Assembly (NCBI GenBank): GCA_965200835.1
Contig: OZ241390.1
Span: 1,984,001-2,048,000, forward strand
Origin: JAPPFW01 sp965200835
GTDB taxonomy: Bacteria > Actinomycetota > Acidimicrobiia > Spongiisociales > Spongiisociaceae
DNA length: 64,000 bases
Reading direction: 5' to 3'
Below, in pieces: positions 45,765 through 55,930 of this stretch. The notes under the pieces are model-generated. The model saw only the letters and a program-made list of their open reading frames with translations, ran no database searches and was not told the DNA's origin. The translations under genes and the position numbers were made by a program. Every line of letters starts with the position of its first letter. The first letter of the stretch is position 1.

Positions 45765-47002
45765 GGTTCCGCGCCCCGAAGGGCACCGACGACCTCCTGC
45801 CTCCTGACTCGAGCCGCTGGCGGACCACCCTCAGGCTGTGGGATGTCCTGGCCGAGCGCTACGGATACGACTACGTGGCCACTCCGATCTTCGAAGCCAC
45901 CGAGCTCTTTGCCAGAGGAGTGGGCGAGGCCACCGAGGTAGTCGAGAAGCAGATGTACAACTTCCGGGACAAGCGAGGGCGCCGGCTCACCCTGCGGCCG
46001 GAGATCACTGCCGGCGTAGTGAGGGCGTACATCCAGGGTGGCCGCTCCGGGGAGTTCAAAGGGGCCTACTCCGGGCCGGCTTTCCGGTACGAGCGGCCCC
46101 AGGAAGGGCGGCGGCGCCAGTTCTGGCAGCTGGGCCTGGAGTACCTCGGCACTTCCCACGTGGAGGCCGACTTGGAGGTCATCGAGCTTGGATATCAGTA
46201 CCTGCTGGAGTGTGGGTTGGACGATGTGGTGGTCCAGGTCAACTCCATCGGTGATCCCCAGGACCGAATCGCCTATCATGCCGTGCTGGCGAGCTGGCTG
46301 GAGGAGCGGGCTGATCGGCTGTCCGGGGATGCCAGGAGGCGGATCCGGTCCAACCCACTCCGGGTGCTGGACTCCAAGGTCGATCGTCAGGTCACGGCTA
46401 AGGCCCCCATACCCGTGGATCATCTGGGCAAGGAGGCAGCTGTACACCACGAGCGGCTGATCGAAGGGTTGGATCAGCGCGGCATCGCCTACCAGCACGC
46501 ACCCCGGCTGGTGCGCGGTCTCGACTACTACAACCGCACGGTGTTCGAATACATACCACCTTCCTATCGAGCCGCTCAGAACGCAGTGGGCGGCGGCGGG
46601 CGTTACGACGGTCTTGCGCGGCTGCTGGGCGGACGGGACATTCCTGGGGTGGGGTTGGCCCTCGGACTCGACCGTATCCTGATGGCAGCCGCTACCCAAC
46701 CCAGCTCCCCGGTGCTCGATGTGTTTCTGGTGGTGGCCGATCAGGAACGCCGCAGCCTGGCCCACACGTTTGCTCGCGACCTCCGCTCGGCGGGTGTCCG
46801 CTGTGACTTGGTGGCCGGACGCCGGTCGGTCAAGGCCCAGTTTCGGGCTGCCAACCGACGCGGAGCCGCCGCCGTGGCGGTCATCGGCCAGGAATGGGAC
46901 GACGGTCTGGTGACGGTCAAGGATCTGAGTTCGGGCCGTGAGCAGACCATGCCGCCCAGCGAGGTGGCGGCGTGGTCGCTGGGCAATTCCATAGGAGGGT
47001 AA
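45761..47002 (+). CDS. hisS: Histidyl-tRNA synthetase
   Basis: A 413-residue class II aminoacyl-tRNA synthetase. Motif 2 is visible as FRYERPQEGRRRQFWQLGLE, the His-specific RGLDYYNRTVFEY and the glycine-rich GGGGRYDGLARLLGG segments are present, and motif 3 is GVGLALGLDRIL. The C-terminal anticodon-binding domain ends normally. It overlaps the MBL hydrolase gene and is followed three bases later by aspS, the common hisS-aspS pairing. Confidence 0.97.
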   Translation: MRFRAPKGTDDLLPPDSSRWRTTLRLWDVLAERYGYDYVATPIFEATELFARGVGEATEVVEKQMYNFRDKRGRRLTLRPEITAGVVRAYIQGGRSGEFKGAYSGPAFRYERPQEGRRRQFWQLGLEYLGTSHVEADLEVIELGYQYLLECGLDDVVVQVNSIGDPQDRIAYHAVLASWLEERADRLSGDARRRIRSNPLRVLDSKVDRQVTAKAPIPVDHLGKEAAVHHERLIEGLDQRGIAYQHAPRLVRGLDYYNRTVFEYIPPSYRAAQNAVGGGGRYDGLARLLGGRDIPGVGLALGLDRILMAAATQPSSPVLDVFLVVADQERRSLAHTFARDLRSAGVRCDLVAGRRSVKAQFRAANRRGAAAVAVIGQEWDDGLVTVKDLSSGREQTMPPSEVAAWSLGNSIGG

Positions 47003-47004
47003 GG

Positions 47005-48801
47005 ATGACCATGTACCGCTCGCATCACGCCGCTGAACTTTCTCTCGACCGGACGGATGCGCCGGTCAAGCTGGCCGGCTGGGTGGCCAGGGTGAGGGAC
47101 CTGGGGGGTATCTCCTTCTTCGACCTCCGGGACGCTTCTGGGGTGGTCCAGGTGGTGGTCGATCCGGCCTCGGTGCCCGCCGCCCGCGGGCTGCGGATGG
47201 AGTTCTGCGTGAGCGTGGAGGGAACGGTTCGACCTCGGCCCGAAGGAACCGAGAACCCCGATCTCCCTACCGGTCACCTCGAGGTCGAAGCAGACCGCCT
47301 ACGGGTGTTGAGCCGATCAGCTCCCCTCCCGTTCATGATCGACGACCGGTCCGACGCCGAGGAGCGGATCAGGCTCCGCCACCGCTACCTGGATCTCCGC
47401 CGTCCCCGGATGGCCGCCAACCTGCGAGCCCGGTCCTCGGCTATTGGAGCCATTCGGGAGAGCTTGGACGGGCTCGGTTTCCTGGATGTGGAGACCCCTA
47501 CCATGGTCAACTCCACCCCCGAAGGGGCTCGAGACTTCCTGGTACCCAGCCGCCTCCGTCAGGGTCACTTCTACGCCCTACCCCAAAGCCCGCAGCTCTT
47601 CAAGCAGCTGCTCATGGTGGCTGGCATCGAGCGTTACTACCAGATTGCCCGTTGCTACCGCGACGAGGACACCCGGGCGGACCGCCAGCTGGAGTTCACC
47701 CAGCTCGACCTCGAGGGTTCGTTCTGGGGTCGGGATGATGTGCTGGCCACCATCGAGCAGGTGGTTGTGGCGATCGTGGCCCGCCTGCGCGGAGTGGAGA
47801 TCGACCTGCCTCTGCCCCGCATCACCTACCAGGAGGCCATGGCTCGTTACGGGACCGACAAGCCCGATCTGCGCTTCGGCATGGAGATCGTCGAACTGTC
47901 GGATGTGTTTGCCGGTACCAGATTCCGTGGATTCGCCGGAGTGCTCGGCAGGGGTGGGGTGGTGCGTGGCATCAATGCCGGGCTCCTCGATGCCTCCCGG
48001 GCCCGGCTCGACCGGCTGGTGGAGCAGGCCCGGAGTCTGGGGGCGGCTGGCCTGGTGTGGGCCGTGGTACAACCCGGCGGCAAGCTCCGGTCTCCGGTAG
48101 CAAAGTTCATGAGCGAAGCCGAGGAGCAACAGGTGGCAGAGCGTCTGGAGGCCTCGGCAGGTGATGTCCTGCTGCTGGTGGCGGACTCGCCCCCGATCGC
48201 CTCGAAAGTGCTGGGATCGATCCGACTCGATCTTGGCCAACCGGAAGATCACGAGTCCCTGCACTTCTTGTGGGTGGTGGACTTCCCGGTCTTCGAGCGC
48301 ACCGACCAGGGTGAGTTGGTTCCCTCCCACCATCCCTTCACCGCCCCCGTTTCGGTGGAGGAGATGCGGGATCGGCCTGACGAGGCGGTGGCCCAGGCCT
48401 ACGATCTGGTGCTCAACGGCTCGGAGCTGGGCTCGGGTTCAGTGCGGATCCATGATCCGGAGGTCCAGCGGACCGTGTTCGAGATACTCGGGGTCTCCGA
48501 TGAGGAAGCAGAGTCCCGGTTTGGATGGTTCCTGGAGGCACTCCGGTACGGGACCCCGCCCCACGCAGGCTTCGCCGTGGGGATCGATCGCCTGGTCGCA
48601 ATCCTCCAGAACGAGGCAAGCATCCGGGAGGTGATCCCATTCCCCAAGACGCAGAGCGGGGCTGATCCGCTCACCACCGCCCCCACCCGAGTAGCCGGAT
48701 CCCAGCTGGCGGAACTCGGCATCGAGCTGGCCCCCGAGACCAAAGCGGCTCTCCGGGGACGGGAAGGCCCCTCGGAGCAGGGCCGACCCGATTTCACCTA
48801 A
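47005..48801 (+). CDS. aspS: Aspartyl-tRNA synthetase
   Basis: A 598-residue bacterial-type AspRS. The N-terminal OB-fold tRNA-binding domain (LAGWVARVRDLGGISFFDLRDASG) is followed by the catalytic core with motif 2 RDEDTRADRQLEFTQLD, a GAD insertion domain, and motif 3 GIDRLVAIL. I chose the ATG at 47005, which has a GGAGGG ribosome site within the end of hisS; an in-frame upstream extension is only hisS sequence. Whether it charges tRNA-Asn as well cannot be decided here. Confidence 0.96.
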   Translation: MTMYRSHHAAELSLDRTDAPVKLAGWVARVRDLGGISFFDLRDASGVVQVVVDPASVPAARGLRMEFCVSVEGTVRPRPEGTENPDLPTGHLEVEADRLRVLSRSAPLPFMIDDRSDAEERIRLRHRYLDLRRPRMAANLRARSSAIGAIRESLDGLGFLDVETPTMVNSTPEGARDFLVPSRLRQGHFYALPQSPQLFKQLLMVAGIERYYQIARCYRDEDTRADRQLEFTQLDLEGSFWGRDDVLATIEQVVVAIVARLRGVEIDLPLPRITYQEAMARYGTDKPDLRFGMEIVELSDVFAGTRFRGFAGVLGRGGVVRGINAGLLDASRARLDRLVEQARSLGAAGLVWAVVQPGGKLRSPVAKFMSEAEEQQVAERLEASAGDVLLLVADSPPIASKVLGSIRLDLGQPEDHESLHFLWVVDFPVFERTDQGELVPSHHPFTAPVSVEEMRDRPDEAVAQAYDLVLNGSELGSGSVRIHDPEVQRTVFEILGVSDEEAESRFGWFLEALRYGTPPHAGFAVGIDRLVAILQNEASIREVIPFPKTQSGADPLTTAPTRVAGSQLAELGIELAPETKAALRGREGPSEQGRPDFT

Positions 48802-48859
48802 CCCAGGACATGAGGGCTTCCGATACTGGCTCGGGCGGTGATGACGGCTTAGTGGCTGG

Positions 48860-50221
48860 GTGATGATTTCGGGCCAGACTGACTTCTTCGCCGCCGGCCG
48901 AAGGGAACGGCGACGGAAGGCTGCACCCCTGGCCGACCGCATGCGTCCCCGGTCGCTCGACGAGGTGGTCGGACAGCCTGACCTGCTGGTGGAAGGGTCC
49001 GCTTTCCGGACGATGGTGGAGACCGGTCGTCTGGTATCGATCATCCTGTTCGGCCCTCCAGGAACCGGCAAGACCACCCTGGCCAGGCTGGTGGCATCGG
49101 AAACCCGAGCCACTTTCGAGCAGCTCACCGCCGCCGCCCATGGCGTCCGGGACGTGCGGAAGGTATTGGAGGCAGCCCGGCGCCGCCTGGGAACCGACGG
49201 TGAACGGACGGTTCTGTTCCTCGACGAGATCCATCGCTTCAACAAAGCCCAGCAGGATGCCTTGCTACCGGCGGTCGAGAACGGAACGGTGATCCTGGTA
49301 GGCGCCACCACGGAGAACCCCTTCTTCGAGGTCAACTCGCCTCTGATCAGCCGCTGCTCCCTCTTCCGGTTGGAGCCGATCGAGACTCCCGAGCTGGTCC
49401 GGCTGCTCGAACGAGCTCTTATGGATGGCGAAAGGGGACTGGGCGGCCTGGGTATGACCATCGACCGGGAAGCGGCTACCGCTCTGGCGGAACAGGCCGG
49501 GGGAGATGCCAGGTTGGTGCTCAATGTGCTGGAAGTAACCGCGATAGTGGCGGAAGGCCGAGGACGGTCGACTATCGGATTCGGAGAGGTAGAGGAGGCT
49601 CTCCAGCGACGGATCATCCGGTACGACAAGAAGGGCGATCGGCACTACGACGTCATCTCGGCCTTCATCAAGTCGATGCGGGGCTCCGATCCCGATGCGG
49701 CGCTTTACTGGCTCCACACCATGCTGGCCGCCGGTGAAGACCCCGAGTTCATCGCCCGCCGGATGGTGATCTTTGCCTCCGAGGACATTGGCCTAGCCGA
49801 TCCCCATGCCCTCGGCCAAGCCGTGGCTGCCGCCCACGCATTGTCTTTCGTCGGGTTGCCAGAGGCGGCCTACCACCTGTCGCATGCGGCCCTATACCTG
49901 GCCACCGCCCCCAAGTCGGACTCGGTCAAGAAGGCGATGGGAGCAGCTCGGCGGGTTGTGCAGGACACTCCAGGAGCTACTGTTCCGCCCCACCTCCGCT
50001 CGACCGGTGGACGCCTGGTCTCCGAGCGGGTTGATGGACGCCGCAGTAGCTACCGGGATCCTCACCAGGGGCCGGACCACCTGATCGACCAGCAATACCT
50101 CCCCGACGATGTTCCCGACCTTCCGATCTATAGACCCACCAGGCAAGGAAGGGAGGCCGAGATAGCGGACCGGCTACAGGAGTGGGACAACTGGCTCGGC
50201 CGTCCCCGAAGCGACCGATAG
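48860..50221 (+). CDS. rarA: Replication-associated recombination protein RarA (MgsA)
   Basis: A 453-residue AAA+ ATPase that acts at stalled replication forks and belongs to the clamp-loader-like group. Walker A is GPPGTGKTT, Walker B is LFLDEIHRF, sensor 1 is GATTENP, and the C-terminal tetramerisation part contains DVISAFIKSMRGSDPDAALYWL and EDIGLADP, all typical. The end (QQYLPDD...YRPTRQG) is conserved. Start is GTG 48860 or ATG 48863; the tandem aspS-rarA order is common in Actinobacteria. Confidence 0.93.
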   Translation: MMISGQTDFFAAGRRERRRKAAPLADRMRPRSLDEVVGQPDLLVEGSAFRTMVETGRLVSIILFGPPGTGKTTLARLVASETRATFEQLTAAAHGVRDVRKVLEAARRRLGTDGERTVLFLDEIHRFNKAQQDALLPAVENGTVILVGATTENPFFEVNSPLISRCSLFRLEPIETPELVRLLERALMDGERGLGGLGMTIDREAATALAEQAGGDARLVLNVLEVTAIVAEGRGRSTIGFGEVEEALQRRIIRYDKKGDRHYDVISAFIKSMRGSDPDAALYWLHTMLAAGEDPEFIARRMVIFASEDIGLADPHALGQAVAAAHALSFVGLPEAAYHLSHAALYLATAPKSDSVKKAMGAARRVVQDTPGATVPPHLRSTGGRLVSERVDGRRSSYRDPHQGPDHLIDQQYLPDDVPDLPIYRPTRQGREAEIADRLQEWDNWLGRPRSDR

Positions 50222-50290
50222 GCTCAGGTCCAGCCGCCGTTGTCGAACTCACCTCGGGCAGCACCCCGCTGGGGAGGTCAAGCCTGCCTG

Positions 50291-51437
50291 TCAGGCGAGC
50301 ACGTGGACCGGCGTTCCGATCGGAGCCCATCCGTAGAGCTGTTCGGCCTTGTCGTTCCGCTGCCGGACACACCCGGCTGACCGGAACTGTCCGAGCTCTT
50401 CCACGGTTTGCAACGGGGTGCCGTCGGGATACAACGGGATGGAGTGAAATCCGACTGCGCCCCGTCCGGGCGGCTTATGGAACCGGACCATATGTTCCAC
50501 AGTTATTCCCCCGTAGTAGGCCCAGGCACGGGGGGGACTTCGAGTACACCTCGTATTGGCCGGGCGGAGGCCAGATGGCCTTACCGCTCACGGGGTAGGA
50601 ATCGAACAGCGTTCCGTCGGGCTCGACCAGCCAGATGTGTTGGTCACTCCGCCCGTAGATGATGTGCTTCACACCGGTCAGCCCGACATCGGGGAACGCG
50701 ATCTGAGCAGACCTCTGGCCGGAACCATCGGTGTTCGGGGTATCGATGAGGCTCAGGGCTCTGGCCAGGAACGTAGCCATCTGTCCCCTGGTTACGAGTC
50801 GGTCCGGGCAATAACGAACCGGATTGGTGGTACACCCGGCAGTTATTCCGGCCGCGACCAATGCGTTGATACTCTCCTCGTGGGGGTTGCCCGCCACGTC
50901 GGACAGCCCGACCGGCCCGGATGGATCGAGGGCGAAGGTCTCGGTGAGAATGCTCGCCACCTGGGCCCGGGTTACTGACTCGTCGGGGCAGTATCGCGCT
51001 GGGATGGGGGAGCAGACCGCACGTATGGCCGATCCGGGTGGATGTTCCGCAGGTCGTGTCCAACGATCCGGACTGGCTTCGCCGGTAGTCATACCGGTGA
51101 GCGGCAGGACATGGCTGGCCTCCGACACCTCCAGGGATCTCACCAACCACGTGGCCAATACCGAAGGGGTCAAGGGTTCGTTTGGGCAGAACCGGTCGAG
51201 GGCACAGTCAGTGTCGCTGAGAACACCGGCTGCTGCGAGCGTTGCGATAGCCGGGCCATGGACGCTATCGGTAGGGTCCTCGTAGACGTCCGGGCTGTTG
51301 GTTCCAGCAGCTGGAACTGCCAGCACTCCCACCAGCGTTGCGATGACACACCCGACCGCGAGTAGTCGACGGCGGGATCGTTCGAATGTGCCCAGCGGGG
51401 AAGTGATGGTAATGAACCTCCTGATCAAGATGCTCAT
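50291..51437 (-). pseudogene. SLH-domain L,D-transpeptidase, frameshifted in a run of seven G/C
   Basis: A signal peptide (VIATLVGVLAVPAAG) is followed by three SLH-like units (RFCPNEPLTP; RYCPDESVTRAQVAS; RYCPDRLVTRGQMATFLARAL) and then a YkuD domain. Before the catalytic part the frame is lost at a run of seven C on the coding strand (50530-50536 on the given strand); with six C, KSPRAWAYYGGITVEHMVRFH continues and leads into RSAGCVRQ and the stop at 50291. The catalytic Cys in SAGCVR is present, although the usual SHGCVR histidine is Ala. Such enzymes cross-link peptidoglycan, and the SLH units would hold it at the wall. The extra base may be a homopolymer error. Confidence 0.75.
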
Positions 51438-51688
51438 CAGCTGAACGGACCGAGAAATCTAGCATCCGTTCATCCGGCTAGGCAAAGGGGTATGGCTGCC
51501 ACACCACCGGATCGTTGTTGCTGCTGATGGGCCTCCGCTGGGCACCAGCCACCTTCAACCGAAGTCGACCACTACTGTGCGACGGAGGTTCTGGCTGGCT
51601 GATACGGCCACGGTAACTGCCCCTCCGCGCGGCCAGAGCGGGCAAACTCACGCCGGATGGCCGGGAGCGGGCGATTCTGGACAGGAGG

Positions 51689-52969
51689 ATGGTGACGAGA
51701 CGATCAAGGGGTGCTCTGGTGCTTGCTGTTCTTGTGGTGACGGTTGGGTGTCTGTGGTTGGCCTCGGAAGTGTGGGTGGCCCCGGTTGAGGCGTGGGTGC
51801 TTGATGGGGAGTCGCACGGCAACCGGACCGAGGTCTCGCGTGGCTCTCGCGCAGGTGTCGTGGCAGGTCACACCGATGCCTGTTCCATAAGTGATAGTGA
51901 CGACAGGCACGAAGTCGTGATTGACGGTGCAGGCCGTTTGAGCCAGGACTGGTGGTTCACGTCTGATGGTGGTGTGATGAGAGCTCACTGTCTCAAATCG
52001 GTGCGGCACTGGCTAGATCCTCGGTGGTCGAGTGTCCGTGCCGGGGGACCCACGGCTGCCACCGCTTTGGCAGCTGGTCGCTGCAGCAGTATGTTCGAGC
52101 AGGTCTTCGTCGACGAGATCACGACGACTTACCCTGGCACGCGGTTCACTGCTGCCGTGCATGATCACCGGACAGGGTGTTCCTACAGCCTCAACCCGGA
52201 CCTTGCACTCACCACCGCCAGCGTCATCAAAGCGCAGGTTCTGGCCGGGGTCTTACTCGCCGCCCAGGAGGAGGGTCGTCGGTTGACCACGTCTGAAGCG
52301 GCGGACATCGTGCTGATGATGCACTACAGCCATAACACCCCGCCCACTTCGAGACTGTATGTGGACCTAGGGGGTGCGCCGGCTATGGAAGCTCTCGACG
52401 AACGGTTCGGGATTGTCGGCACGAGCCACACAGCCCGGTATGGTGCGACGGTTTCCACCGCTGAGGATCGCACGGTGTTGATTGAGCAGCTTCTGATCGG
52501 TGGTGGACCTCTGGACGTTGGATCAGTCCGGATGGCGTGGAGTGTCATGTCGAAGGTGAGTGATATACAGAGTTGGGGACTAACGGCCGGCCTTCCGGCT
52601 GGCTATCAGGCGGCACTCAAGAATGGCTTCTACCCTTCCCGAGGGGTTGGATGGCGATTGGGCACCACGGGTGTGGTGCGAGATCCCGACGGTGGCGCCT
52701 ACGCAGTGACGGTCATGACCGATCAGAACCGGGACGAGTTCGCAGGAATCGCTCTTGTGGAAGCGATCACTCGCCATATCAATGCAGCTCTCGCCGCTGG
52801 ATCGCCTGCAAGCCGTCCGGTGGATGAGGTCGCTTGCATCCGGTCCCGTCCGGGATGGTCATGGCCTTCGGCTGCAGCAGCACTGGGCGAGGTGGACAGC
52901 CAGCTCCTACGGAGATTGAACGGAGGCGAGGCAGCTCCGCTAGCCGGACAACGAATCTGCCGGCCCTAG
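51689..52969 (+). CDS. Class A beta-lactamase-like serine hydrolase
   Basis: A 426-residue secreted protein with a signal-like hydrophobic segment (GALVLAVLVVTVGC). The active-site SxxK is SVIK near residue 178, the second motif is SHN (equivalent to SDN), and KNG in place of KTG occurs in ALKNGFYP. These place it in the class A beta-lactamase/DD-peptidase superfamily, but the KNG variant and the approximately 120-residue N-terminal extension differ from true beta-lactamases, so a peptidoglycan-related role is as likely as drug resistance. An AGGAGG directly precedes the ATG at 51689; GTG 51692 is a possible alternative. Confidence 0.7.
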   Translation: MVTRRSRGALVLAVLVVTVGCLWLASEVWVAPVEAWVLDGESHGNRTEVSRGSRAGVVAGHTDACSISDSDDRHEVVIDGAGRLSQDWWFTSDGGVMRAHCLKSVRHWLDPRWSSVRAGGPTAATALAAGRCSSMFEQVFVDEITTTYPGTRFTAAVHDHRTGCSYSLNPDLALTTASVIKAQVLAGVLLAAQEEGRRLTTSEAADIVLMMHYSHNTPPTSRLYVDLGGAPAMEALDERFGIVGTSHTARYGATVSTAEDRTVLIEQLLIGGGPLDVGSVRMAWSVMSKVSDIQSWGLTAGLPAGYQAALKNGFYPSRGVGWRLGTTGVVRDPDGGAYAVTVMTDQNRDEFAGIALVEAITRHINAALAAGSPASRPVDEVACIRSRPGWSWPSAAAALGEVDSQLLRRLNGGEAAPLAGQRICRP

Positions 52970-53286
52970 TTGTATCCCAGGGACCGGCGTTGGAAGGTTT
53001 GTGTTGTTGGTAACAAAGTGTTATGTAATGTTTGCTACTGGTCAGTGTCACGTCTCTCGTGATCTGCTGTCAAGTATGCAGGTCACGTTATACACGGGTG
53101 CGCTGATGACGCTGAGATTCCACAGCCGCGGCTGGGAGGCGATCTGTCTCAGTGGCTTGGACCTGGGAGGGCCCCGTCCTAGCTGAGCCTGTTGAGAAAG
53201 TATGCTTCCGAGTTGGGAGTTGCAGGTTCTTAACCGCTTGATATACGATTCTTGGAAGCTCGCTCGGTTTTGGAGGCTTTGCGATT
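52970..53286 (+). other. Gene-free region, paralogous to 58300-58588
   Basis: No gene is supported. From about 53090 the sequence (CTGAGATTCCACAGCCGCGG onwards) resembles that upstream of the other SLH-RCC1 gene at about 58400-58588, including TTGCAGGTTCT and TCTGGAAG-like stretches before the start codon. The two SLH-RCC1 genes were therefore duplicated together with upstream sequence, which probably carries a promoter. Confidence 0.6.
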
Positions 53287-55600
53287 ATGTTTCCCCCCCA
53301 CCCCTCTTGATGCTTTTAGGTTTCGGCGGCTGTTGGTGGCTGCTGTTGCAGTTGTGGTGGTTGTGGGGTTGCTGCCCCCCGGTACGGCGGTAGTTGCCCA
53401 GTCCGACGGTGGGGATACCGGCGACTACGTTGGGTTCGAGGACGTAGGCGAGGGTACGTTGGCGCCTTGGGTCAATGCCCTTGCGGCTGAGGGGATAGTT
53501 GAGGGCACCGAATGTGGGGAGGGGCGGTTCTGTCCTGACGATCCTATCCTGCGTTCAACGATGGCCGTGTGGGTTGTGCGGGCCCTCGGTGAGGAGCCTT
53601 CCGAGGCATCTAATCCGTTTGCGGACCTGGACAACGAAAAGTGGTGGGCACCCTTTGTGGTACGTCTTGCCGAGTTGGGTGTCACGTCGGGTTGTTCAGC
53701 TTAACCCCGCAACTATTGCCCTGATGATGCTGTGACGCGAGCTCAGATGGCCACCTTCCTGACCCGTGCATTCGAGCTTGAGCCGGCTACTGCTTCTGCC
53801 GGGTTCGAAGACGTCGAAGCTGGCGACAGCCACGCAGCCAGCATCGAGACCCTGGCCGCCTCCGGTATAACAGCAGGCTGCCAAGCCGAACCCCTCAGGT
53901 TCTGCCCCAACCAGGACGTAACCCGCGCACAGATGGCCACCTTCCTAGCACGAGCCCTCAACCTCGAACCCATACCGAAACCCGAAGCCGAGCCGAACAC
54001 AGACCTTGGTTAAACAGTACATACTTACACTTCTATAGCCATATCAGACTACGACGGGCGGGCCCCATTTGTGTGCAATTGCCGATGATCAGACGATTGA
54101 GTGCTGGGGTAACAACTCGTACGGTCAAACCGATGTACCGGACGGACAATATGCTCAGGTGACTGCTGGTGTATCGCACTCGTGCGCGATCACGGTTGAT
54201 CAGACAATCTCCTGTTGGGGCTCTAATTGGTCAGGAGAGACGGACGCTCCCGACGGTCAATACATCCAGATCGCCACTGCTATAGGAGTCTCTTGTGCTA
54301 TCGGTACCGACCGGACAGTTACCTGTTGGGGTAACAACTATTACGGTCAAGCTGATGCGCCGAACGGGAAGTACACCGACGTCACCACTGGTGGAAACCA
54401 TTCGTGTGCAATCGCTGTTGACCAAACGATTGCGTGCTGGGGTAACAATTCCCACGGTCAAACCGATACACCGGATGGTAGGTTTACTCAGATCGCTGTT
54501 CGTCGACACCATTCGTGTGCTATCGCTACCGACAAGTCCGTTACCTGTTGGGGTAACAACTCGGACGGTCAAACCGATGCACCCGACGGTGAGTACACTC
54601 AGATCAGCATCGGAGGTCAATCCTCGTGTGGATTGTCTACCGACCGGACTATCACCTGTTGGGGAGCGGGGAGCATTAAAACACCCCGGACGGTGAGTAC
54701 ACTCAGATAAATGTTCGACCCCAATATGTCACTGCCTGTGCGATCGGCGGTAAACCAGACTATCACCTGCTGGGGCTGGGGCAGCGCGACATTTGGCACC
54801 CCGGACGGCAGATACCTTGACGTAGCCACCCAAGGAGACGGTACATGCGCGATAACACTTGAAGGTGCCATTACGTGCTGGGGGTTTGGTGATTTTGGTC
54901 AAGATCGCGCTCCCGAAGGTAAGTACATTGATGTGTCTGCCGGTCATTATCACTCGTGTGCTATCGGTACCGACAGGACCATCACCTGCTGGGGTAGGTA
55001 CACGAGCCATCAAACTGATGATTATGAGTACAGTCAAGCTCCTGAGGGTGAGTACACTCAAGTTAGTGCTGGGAATCAACATACATGTGCCTTAGCAACT
55101 GATCAGACGATTTCGTGCTGGGGTTATCGTTTTTTTCAATGGATGGATTCGTTTGATCGCGAGGGTGAATACGAGCAGATCGGCGTCGGGAGATAATCAC
55201 TTGTGTGCTTTAGCTTCGGATCGTACTATTACCTGTTGGGGCGACAATTGGCAAGGTGAAGCTAACGCGCCAGACGGCGAGTACAACCAGGTCACTGGCG
55301 GATTCGTCCACTCTTGTGCTATAGCTACCGATCAGTCTATCGTATGCTGGGGCCTCTCCTCGGCCGGTCGAACGGACGTCGCCAGGTGGGAAGTATACTG
55401 ATATTGCGTCCCGGGGTCATGGCTCTTGCGCTATAGCTACCGATCAGTCTATCGTATGCTGGGGCCAAGACCACCATGGTCATTTACAGGCACCGGAGGG
55501 GAAATATACCCGAGTCACAGTTGGGCTTCAGCATTCGTGTGGTTTGCGAAGTGGTGGGACCATCACCTGCTGGGGCAACAATAGGATAGGCAGTCACTGA
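53287..55600 (+). pseudogene. SLH-RCC1 surface protein with multiple lesions
   Basis: The gene starts at the ATG at 53287. A run of seven C (53293-53299) breaks the frame; with six C it reads MFPPTPLDAFRFRRLL, like its paralogue at 58589. A signal peptide and three SLH-like units follow (FCPDDPILRSTMAVWVVRAL; NYCPDDAVTRAQMATFLTRAF; FCPNQDVTRAQMATFLARAL), with TAA at 53702 in place of GAA. A damaged joint (54013-54068) leads into about eleven RCC1-like repeats (pattern HSCAIATDQTITCWGNN-GQTDAPDGEYTQV), which contain frame changes near 54680, 54750, 55188 and 55375. The last repeat ends at TGA 55598-55600. Intact, it would be a roughly 770-residue wall-anchored beta-propeller. Confidence 0.7.
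53642..53977 (+). repeat. 336-bp SLH module, copy 1
   Basis: This segment matches 56018-56353 at all but two positions (53680 and 53702, both T here and G in the other copy; the latter creates the TAA stop). It encodes the last two SLH-like units. Outside it the two genes are different: RCC1 repeats follow here, a solute-binding domain there. Confidence 0.95.
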
Positions 55601-55930
55601 CGGATCGAGGGCTTTTCGGATTCGCAGTGGCGGTGACGCGGGGATCTGGAGGTTGTTTGAATACTTCCGATGAATCGGTGGTGACTTTGAATTGGTGCCA
55701 GTTGGTAATGTGAGTTTGCTAGCGTTCAAGGGCACAGCCGAGCTGATCAATCTCTGGGGGAGCAGGATCGGACTGTTTTTCTTCGGCATGCCCGTGGTGA
55801 TCCCGTAAGACCGACAAACCGAGTTTAGGGTGTGTTGGTGCCTTAGGTTGATGCCCTTGCGGCTGAGGGGGTAGTTGAGGGGACCGAGTGTGGGCAGGGT
55901 CGGTTCTGTCCTGATGAGCCGACTCTGCGT
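55601..55930 (+). other. Gene-poor region with 5'-truncated SLH sequence at its right end
   Basis: From 55829 the sequence is homologous to the first SLH unit (WVDALAAEGVVEGTECGQGRFCP), but a TAG at 55844-55846 replaces the Trp codon (TGG), and no signal peptide precedes it. A short frame of 37 codons (55695-55808; ends GLFFFGMPVVIP) has no recognisable family. No other feature is supported. Confidence 0.5.

Noticed and set aside
50530..50536. Phase-variable G/C tract as a regulated switch
   Set aside because: A seven-base tract is short for contingency loci, and a similar C7 excess occurs at 53293; a homopolymer length error is the simpler explanation.
51689..52969. True beta-lactamase resistance gene
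   Set aside because: SxxK and SxN motifs are present, but KNG replaces KTG and a long N-terminal extension is present; resistance cannot be claimed.
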